Positions 51,777-60,100 of a stretch of 64,000 nucleotides of DNA are shown here, piece by piece. A program made the translations under genes and the position numbers. The stretch is from the NCBI GenBank assembly GCA_043739385.1, contig JAYUED010000180.1:1-64000 (forward strand), read 5' to 3'. Each line of letters opens with the position of its first letter. Positions within the stretch are counted from its first letter, which is position 1. The DNA is from Defluviibacillus sp043739385 (GTDB lineage: Bacteria; Pseudomonadota; Gammaproteobacteria; Burkholderiales; Burkholderiaceae_C). Below the pieces are notes generated by a model that was not told the DNA's origin, ran no database searches, and saw nothing but the letters and a program-made list of their open reading frames with translations.

Positions 51777-54308
51777 ATGTTCGCACAATCGCTATTTACT
51801 GAATCCGCTTCTGAATCAGTCGCCCCCAAGGTTCCACTCTTACACAATCTCAATCCTGAGCAGCTCGCCGCCGTCACGTTACCCAGCGTACCGGCTTTGA
51901 TTTTGGCGGGTGCCGGCTCTGGAAAAACCCGTGTGCTGACCACCCGCATCGCCTGGTTACTGCAAACGGGGCAAGTCTCTCCCGGTAGTCTGCTGGCTGT
52001 CACCTTCACCAACAAGGCCGCCAAAGAGATGCTGCTGCGCTTGGGCACGATGCTACCGGTGAACGTGCGTGGCATGTGGATTGGCACCTTTCATGGCCTG
52101 TGCAATCGGTTTTTGCGCTCCCATTTCAAAATGGCTAATTTGCCGCAGAGCTTCCAGATTCTGGATACCCAAGACCAGCTCTCGGCCATCAAACGCCTGT
52201 GCAAGCAGTTCAACGTGGACGAGGAGCGCTACCCGCCCAAGCAATTGCAGTATTTCATTGGTGGTTGCAAGGAGGACGGCTTACGTGCCAAAGACGTCGT
52301 GAACAGCCATCGCACACCAGATGAAGCGTTGAAGAAAAAAATCGAGCTGTACCAACTCTACGAAGATCAGTGTCAGCGTGAAGGTGTGGTTGATTTTGGT
52401 GAACTGATGCTTCGCTCCTATGAGCTGTTGCGCGACAACGCCCCGGTGCGTGCGCATTACCAACGCCGCTTTCGCCATATTTTGATTGACGAGTTTCAAG
52501 ATACCAACAAGCTTCAATACGCCTGGATCAAGATGTTTGCGGGTGAGACCCGCTTTGATACCGGGGTAGGCGGTGGCTTGCCTGGCAATGGCAGTTTTGA
52601 GCCGTCCGACAACAGTGTGTTCGCTGTGGGTGATGACGATCAAAGCATTTACGCCTTTCGCGGTGCCCGCGTGGGCAACATGGCGGACTTTGTGCGTGAG
52701 TTCAACGTGCAGCACCAGATCAAGCTGGAAGAAAACTACCGCAGTTACAGCAATATTCTTGATTCCGCCAACGAGCTCATTAGCCACAACACCCGTCGCT
52801 TGGGTAAAAACTTGCGGACATCGCAGGGGCCTGGCGAGCCGGTGCGGGTGCTTGAATATCCGTCGGACTTGGACGAGGCACGCGGCATGGTGGAAGAAAT
52901 GAGGCAACTCATTAAAAACGAGAGCATCCCGCGCAAGGAAATCGCCGTGCTTTACCGCTCCAACGCCCAAAGCCGGGTGATCGAGACAGCGCTGTTCAAT
53001 GCCGGGTTGCCGTACAAGGTTTACGGTGGGCTGCGCTTTTTTGAGCGAGCCGAAGTCAAGCACGCGCTGGCCTACTTGCGCTTGCTGGAAAGCCCGAACG
53101 ACGACACCAGCTTTCTGCGCGTGGTGAACTTCCCGCCGCGTGGCATAGGTGCACGGTCACTGGAGCAGCTGCAAGACGCTGCGCGTGATTTGGGTTGTTC
53201 GCTGCACGACGCGGTGAGCGGAGTGGGCGGTAAAGTAGGCAGCAAATTCGGTGCCTTTGTCGCTGGGCTAGACGTGGTGCGTGAGAAGTCCAAGGGACTC
53301 AGCTTGCGTGAAATCATCGAGCTGATCCTGGAGCACAGCGGGCTACTTGCGCATTACAAGGCTGACCGCGAAGGCGAAGACCGGGTTGAAAATCTGGAAG
53401 AGCTGGTTAATGCGGCAGAAAGTTTTGTAACGCAGCAAGGTTTTGGCCGCGATGCGGTGGCACTGCCGGTGGACGAGTGGGGGCCTGGGCTTGTGCGTAG
53501 CGCTCTCGGTGCTGCTAATTCAGTTGCAGGTGCACCCAAGGATACGTTTTCCCCTGTGCCGCAGGCCCAAGGCAGTAATTTATTGACAGATGAAGATGAT
53601 GCTGTGGATGTCGCTGACACCGGCGAAACCCTGTCGCCCCTCATCGCCTTCCTGAACCACGCCTCGCTCGAAGCGGGTGACAACCAGGCCAAAGCCGGTG
53701 AGGATGCCATTCAGCTTATGACGGTTCATTCATCAAAGGGCTTGGAGTTTGATTGCGTTTTCATTACCGGGCTAGAAGAAGGCCTGTTTCCGCATGAAAA
53801 CTCTGCAAACGACCGCGATGGCTTGGAGGAAGAGCGCCGTCTGATGTACGTCGCCATCACCCGTGCCCGCGCCCGGCTTTATCTCAGCTTCTCTCAAACT
53901 CGAATGCTGCACGGACAGACTCGCTTCAACCTGCGCAGCCGCTTTTTTGACGAGCTGCCTGAGGCGGCACTAAAGTGGATCACACCAAAGCGTCAGGGGT
54001 TTGGGCAAGGTTTCAATTCAGGATTCGCTACGAACTCTATAGCTGGTAATGCATATGGAGAGAGGACAAGCAGCAGTTTTGCCTTGAACTCGGTATTTTC
54101 AGCTGCTGTACCTGTGCAAAAGCAGTCTGCCGCCACCGGCCCGAACGCTTGGGTGCGCGCAGGCTCGCAGGTGTTTCACAACAAGTTTGGTGAAGGCAGC
54201 GTGATTTCATTAGAGGGCACTGGTGACGATGCCCGCGCTCAAGTGAAGTTTGGTCGCCATGGCATCAAGTGGCTGGCACTGGGGATTGCGAAATTGACGC
54301 CGGTGTGA
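51777..54308 (+). CDS. uvrD: UvrD-type DNA helicase (helicase II)
   Basis: An 843-residue superfamily 1 helicase of the UvrD/PcrA group used in nucleotide-excision and mismatch repair. Motifs: Q-motif LNPEQLAAV near residue 27, Walker A LAGAGSGKTRVLTTR near residue 42, FTNKAAKEM, DEFQDTN (Walker B), VGDDDQSIYAFRGA, LEENYRS, RSNAQSR, VHSSKGLEFDCVFITGLEEGLFPH and VAITRAR. Two low-complexity inserts (around residues 590 and 745) are unusual and AT-richer than the rest. The end (NKFGEGSVISLEGTGDDARAQVKFGRHGIKWLALGIAKL) is the tudor-like C-terminal domain. The start is 51777. Confidence 0.94.
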   Translation: MFAQSLFTESASESVAPKVPLLHNLNPEQLAAVTLPSVPALILAGAGSGKTRVLTTRIAWLLQTGQVSPGSLLAVTFTNKAAKEMLLRLGTMLPVNVRGMWIGTFHGLCNRFLRSHFKMANLPQSFQILDTQDQLSAIKRLCKQFNVDEERYPPKQLQYFIGGCKEDGLRAKDVVNSHRTPDEALKKKIELYQLYEDQCQREGVVDFGELMLRSYELLRDNAPVRAHYQRRFRHILIDEFQDTNKLQYAWIKMFAGETRFDTGVGGGLPGNGSFEPSDNSVFAVGDDDQSIYAFRGARVGNMADFVREFNVQHQIKLEENYRSYSNILDSANELISHNTRRLGKNLRTSQGPGEPVRVLEYPSDLDEARGMVEEMRQLIKNESIPRKEIAVLYRSNAQSRVIETALFNAGLPYKVYGGLRFFERAEVKHALAYLRLLESPNDDTSFLRVVNFPPRGIGARSLEQLQDAARDLGCSLHDAVSGVGGKVGSKFGAFVAGLDVVREKSKGLSLREIIELILEHSGLLAHYKADREGEDRVENLEELVNAAESFVTQQGFGRDAVALPVDEWGPGLVRSALGAANSVAGAPKDTFSPVPQAQGSNLLTDEDDAVDVADTGETLSPLIAFLNHASLEAGDNQAKAGEDAIQLMTVHSSKGLEFDCVFITGLEEGLFPHENSANDRDGLEEERRLMYVAITRARARLYLSFSQTRMLHGQTRFNLRSRFFDELPEAALKWITPKRQGFGQGFNSGFATNSIAGNAYGERTSSSFALNSVFSAAVPVQKQSAATGPNAWVRAGSQVFHNKFGEGSVISLEGTGDDARAQVKFGRHGIKWLALGIAKLTPV

Positions 54309-54351
54309 CTGACCATCACAATCCAGTTTATTTGTCCCATCGAGGCTGCCC

Positions 54352-54825
54352 ATGAAACCCGTCGTCGCTACCTTCGCCTCCTCGCTCGCCGCCATTATGT
54401 TGCTCGCCAGCAGTGCCATCTTTGCCGCAGACACGCACTCAGGCCCAACTGCGAATCAGCGGTTGACCACGGCTCGCAAGGCCATTGAGGCCAAAGACTG
54501 GAGCCGTGCGCAGTCGGAGTTGAATACTGCTGTGCGTGCCGAGCCGCGCAACGCCGATATCCATAATTTGCTGGGCTACATCGCTCGAAAACAGGCCATG
54601 CCTGATTTACCCAAAGCGTTTGAGCATTACAAAATTGCCTTGCAGCTCGACCCCCGCCATAAAGGAGCGCATGAGTACATCGGAGAGGCTTATTTGATGG
54701 CCAAGCAGCCTGAAGAAGCGCAACAGCATCTGGCTGAGCTAGAGAAAATTTGTGGCAATAAGACCTGCGAGGAGTACGAGGACTTGGCCAAGTCGATAGC
54801 CACTTACAAGGTTCAAAAGCCCTAA
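54352..54825 (+). CDS. exported TPR-repeat protein
   Basis: A 157-residue protein with a signal peptide (LAAIMLLASSAIFA, ending about residue 24) followed by tetratricopeptide-like helices: AIEAKDWSRAQSELNTAVRAEPRNADIHNLLGYI, then LPKAFEHYKIALQLDPRHKGAHEYIGEAYLMAKQ. A pair of Cys (CGNKTC) sits near the C-terminus. TPR domains mediate protein binding; no partner is evident. It follows uvrD in the same direction by 43 bases and is probably periplasmic. It ends shortly before a convergent membrane-protein gene. Confidence 0.8.
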   Translation: MKPVVATFASSLAAIMLLASSAIFAADTHSGPTANQRLTTARKAIEAKDWSRAQSELNTAVRAEPRNADIHNLLGYIARKQAMPDLPKAFEHYKIALQLDPRHKGAHEYIGEAYLMAKQPEEAQQHLAELEKICGNKTCEEYEDLAKSIATYKVQKP

Positions 54826-54845
54826 GAAATCTCGTAGTGGGGATG

Positions 54846-55652
54846 CTATGGGGGCCGCGTCTCTGATGTTGCCGTTGTTACGGGTAGATCAGGCGCTAAG
54901 AAACTGTCTGCGAACGTGAAGTAAATCGAGGTGAAAAACATCGCAATGATGAGCATTGCTACTGGCAATAGCATGGCTGAAAGCAGAGCGGGGTTGCCCG
55001 ACACCGCGGCAATGGTCGTCAATACGACACCTGCAAGCATGAAGATGCCCATCCACACCAAGGTGTAGACGGTGTATGCACCCATATTTCGCACACAGGC
55101 CACGCCACTGAAAAACAGGCTTTTGACCGGTGACACACCATACCAATGAACCAGCCCTGGTGCGTGCCAGAACACCATAGACAGTGGCATGTACAGCGCC
55201 ATAGCTACCCACATGGCGGTTAGAAACTCGCCCGAGTTCATCATCTCTTCAGTGATTTTTCCACCGATCAGGTATAGCTGGGCGAACTGCCCACCGTCAA
55301 ACAGCGCGGAGATAGCCATGATTCCCAAAAAACCAGTAGCGTACATCGCGCCCAGTGCCAGCATGGCACGCAGTCGCTGCGACCCGGCCCGGAACGCACT
55401 GACTAAGACCAGTGGCATCGGAAATTTGCCCTGGCTGCTCTCTTTGGTGGCGGCCATCAGCCCAAGCGTTGCACCAGGCAACAACATCAACGCCAGTACG
55501 CTGCCCACGTAGGGCAGCAGGGAGGCAATCGACATCACTGCCATGAACATGAAGAACAGGCCGATCAGCGCCAACGGTTGTTTAATGAAAGCGCGTACGC
55601 CTTGTTTGACCCACAAGATGCCATGGCGGGCAGGAACGATATTGAGTTTCAA
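54846..55652 (-). CDS. BPSS1780-family membrane protein
   Basis: A 268-residue integral membrane protein with about five hydrophobic segments. It opens with LNIVPARHGILWVKQGVRAFIKQPLALIGLFFMFM, characteristic of the BPSS1780 family found in Burkholderiales. PLSMVFWHAPGLVHWYGVSPVKSLFFSGVACVRN is a further conserved stretch. The function is not known. It starts three bases after the thrB stop and is likely cotranscribed with it. The pairing of a homoserine-kinase gene with this membrane protein is common in the group as I recall. Confidence 0.8.
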   Translation of the reverse strand: MKLNIVPARHGILWVKQGVRAFIKQPLALIGLFFMFMAVMSIASLLPYVGSVLALMLLPGATLGLMAATKESSQGKFPMPLVLVSAFRAGSQRLRAMLALGAMYATGFLGIMAISALFDGGQFAQLYLIGGKITEEMMNSGEFLTAMWVAMALYMPLSMVFWHAPGLVHWYGVSPVKSLFFSGVACVRNMGAYTVYTLVWMGIFMLAGVVLTTIAAVSGNPALLSAMLLPVAMLIIAMFFTSIYFTFADSFLAPDLPVTTATSETRPP

Positions 55653-55655
55653 AAC

Positions 55656-56642
55656 TTAGGCCTTCAGCATGGCCGTGGTCGGCAAGGTAATAGGATTTTG
55701 TACCCGTGCCCGCAGCACGCGCTCGAAATGGGTTGGGTCGTGAGGGGTCAGCATAGCGGCATCGCGCGGCAGGTGAAAATCCCATAGGCGCGATACCCAA
55801 AACCGCAAGGCAGCGGCGCGGGCCATCGCGGGTAGTAGCCTGCGTTCGGCAGCGTTTAACGGACAAACCTGTTGGTAGGCGTTCACGAAGCTGTTGAGCC
55901 GCTCTGTGTCTGCTGTGCCAGTGGTCACGTCTATGCACCAGTCGTTGAGGCATACCGCCAAGTCAAACAGCCAAGTGTCGATGCCTGCGAAGTAAAAATC
56001 AAAAAAACCGGTGAGCACAGTGCCATCAAACATCACGTTGTCGCGGAACAAATCAGCGTGGATGGGGCCGCGCCGCAGGGCCACGTAATCAGCGCTAGCG
56101 GCTATGTGATTTTGGTAGGCCAGCTCTGAGGACAGCAGCGCGGCTTGATCTGGCGTTAAATGCGGCAGAACTACAGGCACAGTCTCGTTCCACCAGGGCA
56201 GGGCGCGCAAATTATCTTGATGCAGTGCAAAATCTTGCGCTGCAAGGTGCATGCGTGCCAGCATGTCACCTACTGCCGCACAGTGCGCACTTTGGGGTGC
56301 CAGCTGGCTTTTACCGCTGAGTTTGTTAACCACAGCAGCAGGTTTACCTGCCACGGTATGCACCAATTTGCCTAGGCTACGCGGACGCGGATCTACTGCC
56401 GGGTCAGGTACAGGGATACCGCGCTGGGCCAAATGCTTCATCAGCTTGAGGTAGAAAGGCAGTTGCTCAAAACTTAGCCGCTCAAACAGCGTCAGCACGT
56501 ATTCGCCTTGGTCTGTGGTGACAAAGTAGTTGGTGTTTTCAATGCCACCCTGGATGCCACGCAGCGTTTTAAGGGTGCCAAGCTGGAGATTTCGCATCAA
56601 TGCGCTCGCGTCTGAGCGCTTCACTTCGGTATAGACCGCCAT
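55656..56642 (-). CDS. thrB: homoserine kinase, choline-kinase-like type (ThrB)
   Basis: A 328-residue homoserine kinase of the aminoglycoside/choline-kinase fold, not the GHMP fold of E. coli ThrB. It phosphorylates homoserine in threonine synthesis. RGIQGGIENTNYFVTTDQGEYVLTLFE near residue 28 holds the ATP-site lysine/glutamate arrangement. GPIHADLFRDNVMFDG near residue 193 carries the catalytic Asp and metal Asn, and FFDFYFAGIDTWLFDLAV is the DFG-like segment. It lies between a BPSS1780-like gene and a DUF2782 gene, all leftward. Confidence 0.92.
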   Translation of the reverse strand: MAVYTEVKRSDASALMRNLQLGTLKTLRGIQGGIENTNYFVTTDQGEYVLTLFERLSFEQLPFYLKLMKHLAQRGIPVPDPAVDPRPRSLGKLVHTVAGKPAAVVNKLSGKSQLAPQSAHCAAVGDMLARMHLAAQDFALHQDNLRALPWWNETVPVVLPHLTPDQAALLSSELAYQNHIAASADYVALRRGPIHADLFRDNVMFDGTVLTGFFDFYFAGIDTWLFDLAVCLNDWCIDVTTGTADTERLNSFVNAYQQVCPLNAAERRLLPAMARAAALRFWVSRLWDFHLPRDAAMLTPHDPTHFERVLRARVQNPITLPTTAMLKA

Positions 56643-56655
56643 CGTTAAATTCGCC

Positions 56656-57006
56656 TTAAAAGCTTAAAAAATTCCACACCCGTGCGCTGCCTGTGCTTTC
56701 TGCACCAGGGCCAACAGCAGTCGAACGACGACTTCCGTTAGTAAGTTGGAATTCATAGGCCGGGGCGTTGAACAGCGTGGATTTGGGCTGCACCGTCAGA
56801 CTCTGGGTCTCACCGCCTATACGCACCTCATCGATTTTGCTGCCCGAGTCCTCTTGTTCAAGGTGCTGCCAACGCTGACCAGGCGCGATATCCGGACTTT
56901 CATTACTTTGCGCCAGTGCGGCACTGCAAGTGGCAGCCAACGCCAGTACCAAGAGGGGCCCACTGGTGAAGGTCATAAAGCGCAACAGGTTGAAGGCAGT
57001 TTTCAT
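56656..57006 (-). CDS. DUF2782 domain-containing exported protein
   Basis: A 116-residue protein with a signal peptide (LVLALAATCSAALAQ). The mature part holds VRIGGETQSLTVQPKSTLFNAPAYEF, typical of the small DUF2782 family common upstream of thrB in betaproteobacteria. The function is unknown. The start at 57006 gives a proper signal peptide; the frame remains open another 59 codons upstream only because it runs through a tandem repeat, so a longer start is rejected. The divergent gene on the right begins 190 bases away, and the repeat array lies between them. Confidence 0.75.
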   Translation of the reverse strand: MKTAFNLLRFMTFTSGPLLVLALAATCSAALAQSNESPDIAPGQRWQHLEQEDSGSKIDEVRIGGETQSLTVQPKSTLFNAPAYEFQLTNGSRRSTAVGPGAESTGSARVWNFLSF

Positions 57007-57097
57007 ACTTCGATTGTAGGTGGGGGCATTCACAGCATTTACAGCAGTCATGGTGTCCGCAAGATTTGCAGCATTTGCCACATTTGCCACAGTCATA

Positions 57098-57133
57098 GCA
57101 TTAGTAGCATTAGTAGCATTAGTAGCATTAGTA
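57098..57133. repeat. four perfect copies of a 9-base tandem repeat, with decayed copies to the left
   Basis: The unit GCATTAGTA is repeated four times without change. To the left, from about 57025, related words continue in a decayed form (CATTTGCCA, CATTTACAG, CAGTCAT), suggesting that the array was longer. It lies in the shared control region between a DUF2782 gene and the giant oxidase-cytochrome lipoprotein gene. Such arrays can gain or lose units by slippage and change promoter spacing. Confidence 0.85.
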
Positions 57134-57195
57134 ATATTCAGTCTTATATTTTTACAATATGTTACATAAATAAACAATGCCACCGCTTAACTGAC

Positions 57196-60100
57196 ATGAT
57201 CCTGCAATCACCTCCACTTTCGTGCCGAGCCTTAAAGCGAACCTTGGGGTTTTCTGCGGTGATGGTTTTGTCACTTTTGACTGCCTGTAGCGGGGACGGT
57301 GAAGGTACTGGAACAGTTTGGCAGAAGCTGCGTGCAGCGACTGACCCCATCGCAGCGCCTGCAAACGCAGTGTGGCAGCCTCTCGTGAACATGGATTTGT
57401 CGGTTGCCTCAGCCGCCAATTTGCCCGACGGCACGGTGCTGATGTGGGCCGCTGACTCTCAAACGGGATTTGGTGGTGGTACTGACGCTTACTACACAGT
57501 CTATGACCCATTGACTGGCGTGTTTACAGATCGGAAGACCAATGGTTTGGGGGCCAACCTGTTTTGCCCTGGCACCACCAATTTGTCCGATGGCCGTGTG
57601 ATGGTGGAAGGTGGCACCAGCGCGGGTAGCACCAGCATCTATGACCCCTCCAGTACTAACGACATTAAATGGAGCGCCGGTGCGAATCTGACTATTCCAC
57701 GGGCTTACAACGCTAATACCTTGCTGCAAGACGGATCGGTCTTTACCATCGGTGGCTCCTGGGCGGGTGGGCAGGGTGGTAAGAATGGCGAAGTATGGAC
57801 GCAAGCTGGTGGCTGGAAGGGCTTGAGTGGCGCGCTCGTCGCTAGCTTGGAGGGGACTGATCCCGGTGGGGTTTACCGCGGCGATAACCACATGTGGCTG
57901 CTGCCCACAGGTAATGGACGTGTGCTCCATGCTGGACCTAGCGTCAACATGCACTGGATTGACACCCGTGGAGCGGGTGCTGTCACCGATGCCGGTACCC
58001 GACTGGACGACCCCTACAGCATGAGCGGTAGTGCCGTGATGTACGACACGGGGAAAATCCTCAAACTGGGTGGCGCACCTGCCTACCAAAATATGAACGC
58101 TACCAATACGGCCTACCTCATGGATGTCAATACGGGGCTCACTGTGAAAAAAGTGTCTGCCATGACTTATGCACGTGGCTTCCAAAACAGCGTGGTGCTG
58201 CCCAACGGACAAGTGGTGGTGATTGGCGGCGAAAGTCTGCCCGTTCCATTCAGTGACGAAAGCTCAGCGTTGGTTCCCGAGTTATTCGACCCGGCCACTG
58301 AGACCTTCACGGCTTTGCCCGCTATGAACATACCTCGTAACTACCACAGTGTTGCGCTGCTGTTGCCCGATGCCACGGTGATGTCTGCTGGTGGCAACCT
58401 AGGCTCGGGTAATGCTCATTTGAATATGCAGATACTGCGTCCGCATTACCTGTTCAACGCCGATGGCTCTGCGGCTGATCGGCCCGCCATTACTGGTTCC
58501 CCTGCCAGCGTGAACTACGGTGCTACCGCTGGCGTAACCACCAATGGAGAAGTCACTTCCTTTGCTTTGGTGCGTGCATCGTCCAATACCCACGGTGTTA
58601 ATAACGACCAACGTCGCCTCTCGCTGACATTCACTAATAACGGTTCCAACAATTACAGCCTCAATATCCCAACGAACCCCGGTTGGGCGTTGCCTGGCTA
58701 CTACATGCTGTTTGCCTTGAACGCTCGAGGCGTACCGTCGATGGCCAAAATGGTCAAGTTGAGCAACGACCAAGCGCCCCAAATTACACCTTTCGATGAC
58801 CAGACCAGCGGCGTGGGTGAAGCGCCCACGCTGAATGTGAATTCCAGTGCTCCCACTGGCGGTGGTGCTTTAGGTTATACCGCTGAGGGCTTGCCCCCCG
58901 GTGTGACGCTGAATGCTGCGACTGGTGTCTTTCAAGGTGCTCCCACAACCGTTGGCAGGTACTTGGTGAAGCCCAGCGTCAAAAATGGCATTCACACAGT
59001 GAGTACCCAATTTGTGTGGAGCGTGACTGCAACCCCCACCGCCGCCTATCGCTACGTCATGCTCAAAGCGATTACGGAAGCCTCGGGCAACCCCTGGACC
59101 AGCATGGCGGAGTTCTACCTGCTCGATGGGGCTTATAACGACCTTGCACGTACAGGTTGGGCTAACACCATCACTGCCGACAGCCAACAGGCTGGAAATG
59201 AGGTCAAGTTTGCGGTGGACGGCGACGCTGGCACGTTCTGGCACACGTTCTACAGTACCGGTAGCGGCGTGACTGCTTTGCCACATTGGATCAAGCTCGA
59301 TCTCGGTGTTGCCAAAAAACTGGGTGGCTTTCGTTACCAGCAACGGAGCGACGGTAGCCCTAACGGCAACATCGGGAAATTCAATTTTTACGGCAGTGGC
59401 GATGGCAGCACCTGGACACAGTTAACAGACGGAGACATGGCCAATTACCCCTTGGTCGCAGGGGCTCGCACCATAAAGTTTGCTACAGGGGCCCCCGCGA
59501 TTTCCAGCAATAGCTTTAATTATGTGAAGCTTGAAGCGCTCTCGGAAATCAACGGTAATGCCTGGACCAGTGCCGCTGAATTCAATGTACTTGGCACCGA
59601 TGGCATCAATCTGGATCGCACAGGTTGGACAGCGTCAGCCGACAGTGCTGAAGTTACCAAACAAAACGGTGTTGCCGCTAATGTGCTCGATGGCAATCCC
59701 GATACTTTCTGGCATACCGAATGGAGCCCTGATACGCCCATGCCCCACGCTTTGGTTGTCAACATGGCAGGCACTCGCAGTGTGGGCGGCTTTCGATATT
59801 TACCTAGGAGCGATGGTTCCGCCAACGGCACAATCGCTACCTTCAATTTCTATGCGAGTACCGATGGTGTGAGCTGGGTCAAACTATTGAGCAGTGCGAA
59901 AATGGCCGATTACCCCGCTGCTGCCAACGGCGAGCGCACCGTTATGTTGGTTCCGGCCATTAGTCCACCCACCCTGTTTGCACCAGCGGCGCAAACAGGG
60001 TTGCAAGGTCAAGCGACCAGCTTGTCTCTGCTGGGCAGTGACCCGCAAGGCGGGGCGCTGACCTACAGTGCTACTGGGCTGCCACCAGGACTCACGCTCC

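Noticed and set aside
57025..57133. Repeat array as a CRISPR
   Set aside because: Units are 9 bases in direct tandem without spacers, and no cas genes are present.
57007..57183. N-terminal extension of the DUF2782 protein with Asn-Ala-Thr repeats
   Set aside because: The repeats come from the 9-base array and precede a complete signal peptide at 57006, so they are most likely not translated.
56746..57195. 150-codon upstream extension of the giant lipoprotein gene
   Set aside because: It runs antisense through the DUF2782 gene and repeat array; the ATG at 57196 begins a proper lipoprotein signal.
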